The notes beneath the pieces are model-generated. The model was not told the origin of the DNA, made no database searches, and saw only the letters and a program-made list of their open reading frames with translations. DNA of 64,000 nucleotides, taken from contig JAHBVT010000001.1 of NCBI GenBank assembly GCA_019637355.1, positions 124,001 to 188,000 on the forward strand, written 5' to 3'. Made by a program: the position numbers and the translations under genes. Shown piece after piece: positions 52,080 through 60,693 of this stretch (the stretch's first letter is position 1; each line of letters starts with the position of its first letter). This stretch comes from Gemmatimonadaceae bacterium (lineage in GTDB: Bacteria; Gemmatimonadota; Gemmatimonadetes; Gemmatimonadales; Gemmatimonadaceae).

Positions 52080-53864
52080 ATGGCTGCAACGGACGTCTCG
52101 GATCCGCGCTACTACCATAAGGTCGTGGACTGCCAGTGGGCCTGTCCGGCCCACACCAACGTCCCCGGCTATCTGCGTTTGATTGCGCAGGGCCGTTACG
52201 ACGACTCGTACCTGCTGAACCGCGAGTCCAACGTTTTCCCCGGCATCCTCGGCCGCACCTGCGACCGCCCCTGCGAGCCGGCCTGCCGCCGCGGTCGCGT
52301 GGAGGAGAAGCCGGTCGCCATCTGCCGCCTGAAGCGCGTCGCGGCCGATCTCCGCGGCGACATCACCGACCGGCTTCCGAAAGCGCCAGCGAAGAAGAAC
52401 GGCAAGCGCATCGCGATGGTCGGCGCGGGCCCGGCCTCGCTCACGGTCGCCAACGACCTGCTGCCGCTCGGCTACGACGTGACGATCTTCGAGAAGAACG
52501 CCCAGCCGGGCGGCCTGATGCGCATCAACATCCCGGCCTTCCGCCTGCCGGCGCAGGTGCTCGACGAAGAATGCGACTACGTGATCCGGATGGGCGCGAC
52601 GATGCGCTACGACACGCCCATCGACAGCCTCAAGGAGCTCTTGGCGCAGGGCTATGACGCCGTCTTCGTCGGCAGCGGCGCGCCCAAGGGCAAGGAGCTC
52701 GACATCCCCGGACGCTGGGATGCGCCCGAGCAGATCCACATCGGCATCGAGTGGCTGGCCAACATCCACTTCGGGCACCTCAAGAGAATCGAGCCGCGGG
52801 TGCTCATCATCGGCGTCGGCAACACGGCGATGGACTGCTGCCGCACGGCCAAGCGCGTCGGTGCGACGGACGTGAAGGTCATCGCGCGGCGCGGACGCAA
52901 GCACTTCAAGGCCTCGCCTTGGGAACTCGAGGACGCCGAAGAGGAGCTGGTCGAGATCATCGAGAACCACGCGCCCAAGCGCTTTGTGTACGAGAGTGGC
53001 AAGCTCGTGGGGATGGAGTTCGAGCAGCTGGAGTGGAGCGTCGATTCCAACGGCCGCCAGGTGAGCACGGTGACGGGCACGGCGATCATTCCCTGCGACG
53101 CGGTGATCCTCGCGATCGGACAGGACAATGCGTTCCCGTGGATCGAGCGCGACATCGGCATCGAGTTCGACCCCAAGTGGGATATGCCGGTCGTGGACAA
53201 GGTCACGCACCAGAGCACGCGCTCCGGCGTCTTCTTCGGCGGCGATGCGGCCTGGGGCCCCGAGAACATCATCTGGGCCGTGGCGCACGGTCACGCCGCC
53301 GCCATCTCCATCCACAACCGCTGCCAGGGCATCCCCGTCACCGAGCGCCCGCCGGTGGGAATGACGCTGGTCTCGTCGAAGGTCGGGATGCATTCCTGGG
53401 CCTACGACAACGACTACGAAACGGCCAAGCGCGCCAAGATGACGCACGAGGACCTCACCAAACGCTTTGCCGATATCACGGTCGAGGTCGAACTCGGCTT
53501 CACGCCGGAGCAGACCGCAGCCGAAGTAGGCCGTTGCCTCAACTGCGACGTGCAGACGCACTTCACTGCGCCGCTGTGCATCGAGTGCGATGCCTGCGTG
53601 GACGTCTGCCCCACGAGCTGCCTCACCATCACGACGAACGGCAGCTCGGAAGCCGAGTTGCGCACGCGGCTCTCGGCGCCCGCCCTGAACACCACGCAGG
53701 ACATCTACGTCTCCGATGCACTGCCGCAGACGAAGCGCGTGATGGTCAAGGACGAGGATGTCTGCCTGCATTGCGGGCTCTGCGCGGAGCGCTGCCCCAC
53801 CGCGGCCTGGGATATGCGTACCTTCGACCTCAAGCTGGCCTACGCCGGGATGGTGGCCCGATGA
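52080..53864 (+). CDS. GltD-like FAD/NAD(P)-linked, iron-sulfur subunit of a 2-oxoacid oxidoreductase
   Basis: 594 residues from the ATG at 52080. A TTG at 52047 has a better Shine-Dalgarno (AGAGAGG, 6-base spacing) and adds eleven protein-like residues (LDLLPKEWRR), so the true start may be there. Order: N-terminal [4Fe-4S] domain (CQWACPAHT, CDRPCEPACRRG), glutamate-synthase-small-subunit-type FAD and NAD(P) domains (MVGAGPASLTVAN, IIGVGNTAMDCCRTAKRVGA, VILAIGQDNAF), then C-terminal ferredoxin motifs (CIECDACVDVCPT, CLHCGLCAERCPT). It should link the oxidoreductase to NAD(P). The korA gene overlaps its stop (ATGA). Confidence 0.88.
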   Translation: MAATDVSDPRYYHKVVDCQWACPAHTNVPGYLRLIAQGRYDDSYLLNRESNVFPGILGRTCDRPCEPACRRGRVEEKPVAICRLKRVAADLRGDITDRLPKAPAKKNGKRIAMVGAGPASLTVANDLLPLGYDVTIFEKNAQPGGLMRINIPAFRLPAQVLDEECDYVIRMGATMRYDTPIDSLKELLAQGYDAVFVGSGAPKGKELDIPGRWDAPEQIHIGIEWLANIHFGHLKRIEPRVLIIGVGNTAMDCCRTAKRVGATDVKVIARRGRKHFKASPWELEDAEEELVEIIENHAPKRFVYESGKLVGMEFEQLEWSVDSNGRQVSTVTGTAIIPCDAVILAIGQDNAFPWIERDIGIEFDPKWDMPVVDKVTHQSTRSGVFFGGDAAWGPENIIWAVAHGHAAAISIHNRCQGIPVTERPPVGMTLVSSKVGMHSWAYDNDYETAKRAKMTHEDLTKRFADITVEVELGFTPEQTAAEVGRCLNCDVQTHFTAPLCIECDACVDVCPTSCLTITTNGSSEAELRTRLSAPALNTTQDIYVSDALPQTKRVMVKDEDVCLHCGLCAERCPTAAWDMRTFDLKLAYAGMVAR

Positions 53865-55660
53865 GCGGCGTCAACGACTTCGCGTTCAAGATGGGTACGG
53901 TCAACGGCACCGGCTCGGCCAGCGCCAACGGCCTGCTGATGCAGGCCATCTTCCGGATGGGCATCCCGGTCACGGGCAAGAACCTGTTCCCGTCCAACAT
54001 CCAGGGCCTGCCCACCTGGTACGAGATCCGTGTGAGCAAGGACGGCTATCGCGCCCGTCCGTCGGCACTGGATCTTGTGGTCGCGCTCAATCCCGCAACC
54101 TACGCCAAGGACGTCGCGAGCGTGCGTCCCGGCGGCTATCTCCTGTACGACTCGTCCTGGCCGCTCGACCCCGACCTCGTCCGCGAAGGCATCACGATCT
54201 TGGGCGTGCCCTTCGGACGGATGTGCGTGGAGAGCTTCGACGGCGACCGCGACCGCACGCTGCTGCGCAACATCGCCTACGCCGGCGCGCTCGCGGCGCT
54301 GCTCAAGATCGACACGGCGATCGTCGAGACGATGCTCAGCGAGAAGTTCGGCAAGAAGCCCAAGCTGCTCGATGCCAATCACAAGGCTTTCGCGCTGGGC
54401 TTCGACTATGCCGCCGCGCACTACGACTGCCCGCTGCCGTTCCACCTGGAGCCGATGGACAAGACCGGTGACTGCATCCTGATCGACGGCAATGCCGCTG
54501 CCGCGCTGGGAGCGGTCTACGCCGGTGCCACCGTCGGCGCCTGGTATCCGATCACGCCGGCGACGGCATTGATGGAGCAGTTCTCGGCGTTCTGCGCGAA
54601 GTATCGCGTGGACAAAGCCACCGGGCTGCACAAGTACGCCATCCTGCAGGCGGAGGATGAACTCGCCGCGGCAGGCATCGTCATCGGCGCGGGCTGGGCG
54701 GGTGCGCGCGCCTTCACCAACACCTCCGGCCCCGGCATCTCGCTGATGCAGGAGTTCATCGGGCTGGCGTACTACACGGACATTCCGGCGGTGTTCATCG
54801 ACGTGCAGCGCTGCGGGCCGGCGACGGGGATGCCGACGCGCACGCAGCAGGCCGACCTGCTCTCGCTGGCCTACGCCTCGCACGGCGACACCAAGCATCT
54901 GATCCTCTTCCCCGCCGACCCGCGCGAGTGCTTCGAGATGACGGTGCAGGCCTTTGACCTCGCCGAGCGCTTCCAGACGCCGGTGTTCGTGGCCAGCGAC
55001 CTCGACATCGGGATGAACGACTGGATGGTGAAGCGCTTCGACTGGGACGACAGCTACCGGCCGGACCGCGGCAAGGTGCTCGACGCCGACGCGCTGAAGA
55101 AGATCGAACGTTTCTCGCGCTACCTCGACGTGGACGGCGACGGCATCGCCGCGCGCACGCTGCCGGGCGTGGGTGGCAAGGGCGCGTACTTTGTGCGCGG
55201 CTCGGGGCACGACAAGCACGGGCTCTACACCGAGGACGCCGAGGCCTACCAAGAGCTCGTGGACCGGCTCCGGCGCAAGTTCGAGGGCGCGGCAGACCAC
55301 GTGCCCAAGCCGCTGATCTCGCACCAGGCCGGCGCTGAGGTCGCGCTGGTCACGATAGGTGGCTGCGAGGCGGCGGTGCTCGAGGCGGCTGACCTCCTGC
55401 GCGCCGAAGGCATCCACACCGACTATATGCGCATCCGCGGCTTCCCGTTCAACGCCGACGTGCGCACGTTCCTCGGCCGCCACGAGCACACGTTCGTCAT
55501 CGAACAGAACCGCGACGCGCAGTTGCGCAGCCTGCTGCAGATCGAACTCGGCGTCACGCGCGACACGATGATCCCCATCCTCGACTACGCCGGATTGCCG
55601 CTTACCGCCGGCAAGGTCGTCAGCGCCGTGAAGGCCCACCTCGCGGAGGTGCCCGCGTGA
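53861..55660 (+). CDS. korA: 2-Oxoacid:acceptor oxidoreductase, fused gamma-alpha subunit
   Basis: 599 residues. The N-terminal gamma domain (about 1-195, GTGSASANGLLMQAIFRMG, LVVALNPATYAKDVASVRPGGYLLYDSSW) precedes the alpha (pyrimidine-binding-site and transketolase C-like) region (about 205-590, GNAAAALGAVYAGATVGAWYPITPAT, TNTSGPGISLMQEFIGLAYYTDIP, RCGPATGMPTRTQQADL). This gamma-alpha fusion is typical of 2-oxoglutarate- or pyruvate-type ferredoxin oxidoreductases. Substrate cannot be decided; KorA is used because of the subunit architecture. The ATG lies in the stop codon of the upstream subunit and the TPP subunit follows with a GTGA overlap. Confidence 0.92.
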   Translation: MSGVNDFAFKMGTVNGTGSASANGLLMQAIFRMGIPVTGKNLFPSNIQGLPTWYEIRVSKDGYRARPSALDLVVALNPATYAKDVASVRPGGYLLYDSSWPLDPDLVREGITILGVPFGRMCVESFDGDRDRTLLRNIAYAGALAALLKIDTAIVETMLSEKFGKKPKLLDANHKAFALGFDYAAAHYDCPLPFHLEPMDKTGDCILIDGNAAAALGAVYAGATVGAWYPITPATALMEQFSAFCAKYRVDKATGLHKYAILQAEDELAAAGIVIGAGWAGARAFTNTSGPGISLMQEFIGLAYYTDIPAVFIDVQRCGPATGMPTRTQQADLLSLAYASHGDTKHLILFPADPRECFEMTVQAFDLAERFQTPVFVASDLDIGMNDWMVKRFDWDDSYRPDRGKVLDADALKKIERFSRYLDVDGDGIAARTLPGVGGKGAYFVRGSGHDKHGLYTEDAEAYQELVDRLRRKFEGAADHVPKPLISHQAGAEVALVTIGGCEAAVLEAADLLRAEGIHTDYMRIRGFPFNADVRTFLGRHEHTFVIEQNRDAQLRSLLQIELGVTRDTMIPILDYAGLPLTAGKVVSAVKAHLAEVPA

Positions 55661-56712
55661 CGTCCATCGCCAAGCCACCGGTCAAGCATCCTACTGCGCG
55701 CACCAACGGCCTCGGGCTCACCCTGCGCGACTACGAGGGCGCGATGAGCACCCTCTGCGCCGGCTGCGGCCACGACTCCGTGACCGCCGCGCTGGTGCAG
55801 GCCGCCTGGGAGCTGGAGCTCGAGCCGCACCGCGCGGCCAAGATGAGCGGCATCGGATGCTCGTCCAAGACCACGGCCTACTTTATGAAGCAGTCGCACG
55901 GCTTCAACTCCGTGCACGGGCGGATGCCCTCGGTGACGACGGGCGCGGCCGCGGCGAACAAGGGGCTCACCTACATCGGCATCTCCGGCGACGGCGACTC
56001 GCTCTCGATCGGACTCGGCCAGCTCTCGCACGCCATCCGCCGCAACGTGAATATGCTGTACGTGATCGAGAACAACGGCGTGTACGGGCTCACCAAGGGC
56101 CAGTTCTCCGCTTCCGCCGATGTGGGCAGCACCAGCAAGAAAGGCGAGGCCAACGAACAGGCGCCGATCGACCCGGTGCTGCTCGCGCTCACGCTCGGCG
56201 GTACCTTCGTCGCGCGTTCGTTCTCCGGCGACAAGCGGCAGCTCGTGCCCATCCTCAAGGCGGCCATCGCGCACAAGGGCTTGGCGCTGGTGGACGTGAT
56301 CTCGCCCTGCGTGAGCTTCAACGACCACGACGGCTCGACCAAGAGCTACGCCTACACGCGCGAGCACGAGATCGAGGCGGTGCAGGCGGACTTCATCCCG
56401 CTCAAGCGCGAGATCACCTTGCCCGAGACGGGCGAGGAGGTGCGCACGGTGGAACTGCACGACGGTGGCCGCGTGCGGCTGCGTTCGACTGCGGCCGACT
56501 ACGATCCCACCAACCGGGAGTCGGCCTACGCGCACGTGCGGGCCTGCCAGGCGCGGAACGAGATCGCCACCGGACTGTTGTTCGTAGACGAAAACGGGCG
56601 GGATATGCACGATCACTTGAAGACCGTGCCTACCCCGCTCGTTGACATTCCCTTCGAACAGTTGTGTCCGGGCAAGGCGGCGTTGGATGCCCTGATGCCG
56701 CGCTACCGCTAG
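55657..56712 (+). CDS. korB: 2-Oxoacid:acceptor oxidoreductase, TPP-binding beta subunit
   Basis: 351 residues from a GTG in the previous stop. TPP motif GDGDSLSIGLGQLSHAIRRNVNMLYVIENNGVYGLTKGQ with the GDG...NN pattern; LCAGCGHDSVTAAL and MSGIGCSSKTTAYF supply the cysteines for the beta-subunit [4Fe-4S] cluster; VISPCVSFNDHDGS follows. Together with the alpha and GltD-like subunits it forms an oxidoreductase that decarboxylates a 2-oxoacid to acyl-CoA with reduction of ferredoxin or NAD(P). The last four bases overlap the convergent symporter gene. Confidence 0.94.
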   Translation: MTSIAKPPVKHPTARTNGLGLTLRDYEGAMSTLCAGCGHDSVTAALVQAAWELELEPHRAAKMSGIGCSSKTTAYFMKQSHGFNSVHGRMPSVTTGAAAANKGLTYIGISGDGDSLSIGLGQLSHAIRRNVNMLYVIENNGVYGLTKGQFSASADVGSTSKKGEANEQAPIDPVLLALTLGGTFVARSFSGDKRQLVPILKAAIAHKGLALVDVISPCVSFNDHDGSTKSYAYTREHEIEAVQADFIPLKREITLPETGEEVRTVELHDGGRVRLRSTAADYDPTNRESAYAHVRACQARNEIATGLLFVDENGRDMHDHLKTVPTPLVDIPFEQLCPGKAALDALMPRYR

Positions 56713-58112
56713 ATGTCCTTGACCGCCATCTCCTTCTTGCCCGAGAAGTAGTCGATCGTCAGCTTGGCGACAGTGCCGGAAAGGAAGGCGAGGCCGATGA
56801 GGTTCGGCAGCGCCATAAAGCCGTTGAGCAGCGTGCCCAGCGCCCACACCAGCGGCACCGAGATCACCGCGCCCACCATGATCAGCGCCACGAAAATCGC
56901 GCGGTAGGCCTTCACCATCGACGAGCCGAACATAAACTCGAAGCACTTCTCGCCGTAGTAGCACCAGCCGATCAGCGTCGAGAAGGCGAAGAGGAAGGAG
57001 CACAGCGCCACGATGCCCGAGGCGAAGGGCACCTGCGTGCTCAGTGCCGCCGCCGTGAGGTCACCGCTGGCGCCCTGGAAGGCGACGTCCGTCCACAGCC
57101 CGGACTCGAGGATGACGAAGGCCGTGGCCGTGCAGACGACGATGGTGTCGATCCACACTTCGAACACGCCCACCGTGCCCTGTTCGACCGGGTGCTTCAC
57201 GTCGGCGATGCCGTGCGCGATCGGCGAGGAGCCGAGGCCGGCTTCGTTGGAGAGCACGCCGCGGCTGACGCCGATCTGGATTGCCTTGGCCACCGACGCG
57301 CCGGCGAAGCCGCCCACCGCCGATGTCGGCGTGAACGCTTCCTGGACGATCATCAACAGCACGCCAGGCAGCTTGGTCACGTTCATCAGGATGAACGCGA
57401 TGGTCACGAGCAGGTAGAGCACGATCATCGCCGGCACCAGCTTCTCGGCCGTCGCCGCGATGCGCTTGATGCCGCCCAGCAGCACCAGGCCGACCATCAC
57501 CGTGATGAGCAGGCCCGGCACCCAGGTGCCCACCGACACGTTGAAGATCGAATCCATCGCGCTGACGAAGGTGCGCGCCACGGTGTTGGACTGCGCCATA
57601 TTGCCGGTGCCGAACAGCGCCGCGCACATCCCGAAGAACGCGAAGGCCAGCGCCAGCCAGCGACCCAGCGTCTTGTTGGGGATGCCTTCCTGGATGTAGT
57701 ACATCGGGCCGGAGGCGAGCTCGCCCGCCGCCGTGCGCACGCGGAAGTGCACGCCGAGCACGGCTTCGGAATACTTGGTCGCCATCCCGACCGTCGCCAC
57801 CATCCACATCCAGAAGATCGCGCCGGGGCCGCCGATGAGGATGGCGGTGGCGACGCCGCCGATGTTGCCGTTGCCGACGGTAGCGGCCAGCGCGGTGGAG
57901 AGCGCCTGGAAGGACGAGATCGTCCCTTCCTTGCCGCCCTTCGAGAACATCCCGCCCAGCGACATCTTCACCGAGGTGCCAAAGCGCCGCACCTGCACGA
58001 AACCCGTGCGGTAGCTGAGCCAGCCACCGACGATGAGCAGCACCAGCGGCATCACGAAGGGCTGCCACACCCACGCGTCGATCGCTTCGATCCTGCCAGT
58101 CAACTCGTTCAT
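56709..58112 (-). CDS. AGCS-family sodium:alanine symporter
   Basis: 467 residues, about eleven helices. Family signatures are GTISSFQALSTALAATVGNGNIGGVATAILIGGPGAIFWMW, VLGVHFR, GPMYYIQEGI, RGVLSNEAGLGSSPIAHGIADVKHPVEQGTVGVFEVWIDTIVVCTATAFVI and SALIGWCYYGEKCFEFMFG. It imports alanine or glycine with Na+. A transporter of the NSS type lies 24 bp upstream on the same strand. No gene for amino-acid catabolism is nearby. Confidence 0.95.
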   Translation of the reverse strand: MNELTGRIEAIDAWVWQPFVMPLVLLIVGGWLSYRTGFVQVRRFGTSVKMSLGGMFSKGGKEGTISSFQALSTALAATVGNGNIGGVATAILIGGPGAIFWMWMVATVGMATKYSEAVLGVHFRVRTAAGELASGPMYYIQEGIPNKTLGRWLALAFAFFGMCAALFGTGNMAQSNTVARTFVSAMDSIFNVSVGTWVPGLLITVMVGLVLLGGIKRIAATAEKLVPAMIVLYLLVTIAFILMNVTKLPGVLLMIVQEAFTPTSAVGGFAGASVAKAIQIGVSRGVLSNEAGLGSSPIAHGIADVKHPVEQGTVGVFEVWIDTIVVCTATAFVILESGLWTDVAFQGASGDLTAAALSTQVPFASGIVALCSFLFAFSTLIGWCYYGEKCFEFMFGSSMVKAYRAIFVALIMVGAVISVPLVWALGTLLNGFMALPNLIGLAFLSGTVAKLTIDYFSGKKEMAVKDI

Positions 58113-58136
58113 TGAGGGTCTCGGGGGGAGAAAGGG

Positions 58137-59507
58137 TCAGCCGGCAAAGAAGCCGCGCGCCGTCATCACGATCACGTACAGAATCGCCACCGGGCACACC
58201 CAGCGGATGAGCACCGCCCAGAGCTTCGCGGCGGGGAAGTGCTGCCCTTCGGCCGAGAGCTCGAGAATCGCCTTGTCGGCGCCCCAGACCCAGCCGACGA
58301 AGATGGCGATGAAGAATCCGCCGATGGGTAACGCCCAGTTGTTCCAGACCGTTGCCATCAGGGTGAGGAAGTCCATCCCCACGCCCGGCACGCTGGAGAG
58401 CCAGCTCACGGCGCCCTGCGAGAGCACCGAGGGCACGGCCAGCGCCATAATCACCGCCGTCAGCACCAGCACTGCCTTCTTGCGGGGCCAGCCGCGGTCC
58501 ACCAGCGCCGCCGTCGGTACCTCGAGCAGCGAGATGGTGCTCGTCAACGCGGCCAGGCCGAGCAGCACGAAGAACGCCGTGCCGAAGAGCTGGCCGCCCG
58601 GCATCGTCGAGAACAGCTGCGGCAGCACCGCGAAGATCAGGCCCGGGCCGCTGGACGACGGATCGAAGCCGATGATCGAGAAGCCGGCGGGGAAGATGAT
58701 GAAGCCGGCGAGCAGCGCCACCGAGGTGTCGAGCACGGCCACCCACGCCGCCGACGTCGCCGCATTGGTGGACTTGGAGAGATAGCTGCCGTAGGTGATC
58801 ATCGCGCCCATACCCAGCGACAGCGAGAAGAACGCCTGCCCGAGCGCGGCGTTCAGGACCATCGGGTTGCTGATCTCCTTGAAGTCGGGCTTGAGGTAGT
58901 ACGCCAATCCCTCGGCGGCGCCCGGAAGCGTCAGGGCGCGGAGTGCCAGCAGCGCCAGCAAGCCGAGCAGCGCCGGCATCATCAGCTTGGCCGCGCGCTC
59001 GATGCCCTTCTGCACGCCGCCGAGGATGATGGCGGCGGTGATCGCGAGCACGGCCAGCGACATCACCACGTTCTTGTTGCCGTCGGCGACGAAGGCACCG
59101 AAGAAGGCGCCGATCTGTTCCTGCGAGCCGACCACCGCGCCGGTCGCCGTGTACCACACATATGAGAGCGTCCAGCCTGCGATGACGGCGTAGAAGCTGA
59201 GGATGCCGACGCCGGCCATCACGCCGATGGCGCCGACGATCCACCAGGGCGAGTTCGGCTTCGTGGATGCGAAGGCCTCCACCGGCGACTTGCCCGAGGC
59301 GCGGCCCAGCGCCAGCTCGGCGATGAGGATCGGGAAGCAGACCAGGAAGACGCAGATGAGGTACAGCAGCACGAACATCGCGCCGCCGCCCCGTCCCACC
59401 TGCATCGGGAAGCCCCAGATGTTGCCGAGGCCAACCGCCGATCCGGCGGCGGCGAGGATGAACCCGAGCCTGGAACCCCAGGCGCCACGACTGTCGGACG
59501 CGATCAT
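58137..59507 (-). CDS. Sodium-dependent (NSS/SNF) transporter
   Basis: 456 residues from the ATG at 59507 (AGAGAG upstream); an ATG 14 codons earlier is possible. Eleven to twelve helices; the NSS signature is GSRLGFILAAAGSAVGLGNIWGFPMQVGRGGGAMFVLLYLICVFLVCFPILIAELALGR (Na+/substrate site), then GQAFFSLSLGMGAMITYGSYL. The N-terminus lacks the long tail of eukaryotic members. The substrate is probably an amino acid; it is encoded with the AGCS symporter on one message. Confidence 0.94.
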   Translation of the reverse strand: MIASDSRGAWGSRLGFILAAAGSAVGLGNIWGFPMQVGRGGGAMFVLLYLICVFLVCFPILIAELALGRASGKSPVEAFASTKPNSPWWIVGAIGVMAGVGILSFYAVIAGWTLSYVWYTATGAVVGSQEQIGAFFGAFVADGNKNVVMSLAVLAITAAIILGGVQKGIERAAKLMMPALLGLLALLALRALTLPGAAEGLAYYLKPDFKEISNPMVLNAALGQAFFSLSLGMGAMITYGSYLSKSTNAATSAAWVAVLDTSVALLAGFIIFPAGFSIIGFDPSSSGPGLIFAVLPQLFSTMPGGQLFGTAFFVLLGLAALTSTISLLEVPTAALVDRGWPRKKAVLVLTAVIMALAVPSVLSQGAVSWLSSVPGVGMDFLTLMATVWNNWALPIGGFFIAIFVGWVWGADKAILELSAEGQHFPAAKLWAVLIRWVCPVAILYVIVMTARGFFAG

Positions 59508-59674
59508 ACGCTCTCTGCGCTCCCACGGGGAGCGGGGTCGGGGGGACACCCGGTGGGAGCGGGCGGTCGGCGCGCCGACCCGGCACGCGCACGCGACCCG
59601 CTTATCCTAGAGCTTCGCGGCGCGATGTCAAGGAAATAGGATGTGGGCGGGCCCCAAGAATGCTCGTCTCCGCG

Positions 59675-59680
59675 TAGCAT
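59675..59680 (+). promoter_or_regulatory. -10-like hexamer before the phosphodiesterase lipoprotein
   Basis: TAGCAT ends 5 bp before the ATG at 59686. It supports this start over the in-frame ATG at 59641, which would bury the signal peptide. Confidence 0.38.
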
Positions 59681-59685
59681 TCAGG

Positions 59686-60687
59686 ATGTCCATCGCCCGC
59701 TTCCGTACGCGCTGCAGTGCACTCCTCGCGGTCGCCGCCCTCGCGCTCTCCAGCTGCCGCGCGCCACTCGGCGCGCCGCCGGAGCCCCCGCGCCGCGCGG
59801 TGATCATCCTGCTCGACGGCATTCCCGCCGACGTGATCGAGCGCGTGCACACACCCGCACTCGATGCCATCGCCGCGCAGGGCGGCTACACGCGCGCCTA
59901 CGTCGGCGGCGAACTCGGTGGCGCCACCGAGACGCCCACCGTCTCGGCGCCCGGCTATATGGGCCTGCTCACCGGCACCTGGGCCAACAAGCACAACGTG
60001 CGCGGCAACAGCAACCTGTCGCCCAACTACGAGTACTGGAATCTCTTCCGCATCGTCGAGACCGTCGCGCCCACGCGCCGCACGGCGCTGTTCTCGACCT
60101 GGACAGACAATCGGACCGTGCTCATCGGCCTCGGGCGGCCCGAGGCCGGCGCGTTCGACATCGACCACGTCGTGGACGGATTCGAGCTCGACACCATCGC
60201 GTATCCGCACGACCGCGAGTCACGGTACATCTTCGCGATCGACGAGCGTTTGAGCAGCGACGCGGCGGCGCACATCGCGGAAGTCGGACCGGACTTCACG
60301 TGGGTGTACCTCCAGCACACCGATGACGTGGGCCACGCGGCCGGCGACAGCGAACGCTTCGCCGAGGCTGTGCAGCAGGGCGACGTCCAGGTGGCGCGCA
60401 TCTGGGCGGCGATCCAGCGCCGGCAGGCACTCGGCGAGGACTGGATGATCATCGTGACCACCGATCACGGGCGTGATGCGGCCACGGGGCGGGGACACGG
60501 CCGGCAGAGCGAGCGCGAGCGGACGACGTGGATCGTGACCAATCATCCGAAGCTCGGCGCGCGGTTCACCGAGGGGACGCCGGCGATCGTGGACATCGCG
60601 CCGTCGGTGCTGCAGCACCTGCGCATTGTGCCGCCCGAGCGCGTGGTGCGGCAGATGGATGGGGTGTCGTTCCTCGCGCCGCGCTGA
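59686..60687 (+). CDS. Alkaline-phosphatase-superfamily (nucleotide pyrophosphatase/phosphodiesterase-like) lipoprotein
   Basis: 333 residues from the ATG at 59686. Lipobox LSSC (RCSALLAVAALALSSCRAP). Type I phosphodiesterase features: AVIILLDGIPADVIERVHTPALDAIAAQGG (first metal Asp), a Thr-containing TETPTVSAPGYMGLLTGTWANKHNV where a Thr or Ser nucleophile is expected, YLQHTDDVGHAAGD (second metal site) and MIIVTTDHGRDAATGRGHG (Asp-His metal site). It should hydrolyse phosphodiester or pyrophosphate bonds at the cell surface or periplasm. The nucleophile position could be Thr in ETPT; that assignment is tentative. Confidence 0.85.
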   Translation: MSIARFRTRCSALLAVAALALSSCRAPLGAPPEPPRRAVIILLDGIPADVIERVHTPALDAIAAQGGYTRAYVGGELGGATETPTVSAPGYMGLLTGTWANKHNVRGNSNLSPNYEYWNLFRIVETVAPTRRTALFSTWTDNRTVLIGLGRPEAGAFDIDHVVDGFELDTIAYPHDRESRYIFAIDERLSSDAAAHIAEVGPDFTWVYLQHTDDVGHAAGDSERFAEAVQQGDVQVARIWAAIQRRQALGEDWMIIVTTDHGRDAATGRGHGRQSERERTTWIVTNHPKLGARFTEGTPAIVDIAPSVLQHLRIVPPERVVRQMDGVSFLAPR

Positions 60688-60693
60688 TTTGCG

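Noticed and set aside
52050-53771. Minus-strand frame opposite the GltD-like gene
   Set aside because: Low-complexity Arg/Ala/Asp/Val composition without recognisable motif; the plus strand has clear FAD, NAD and cluster signatures.
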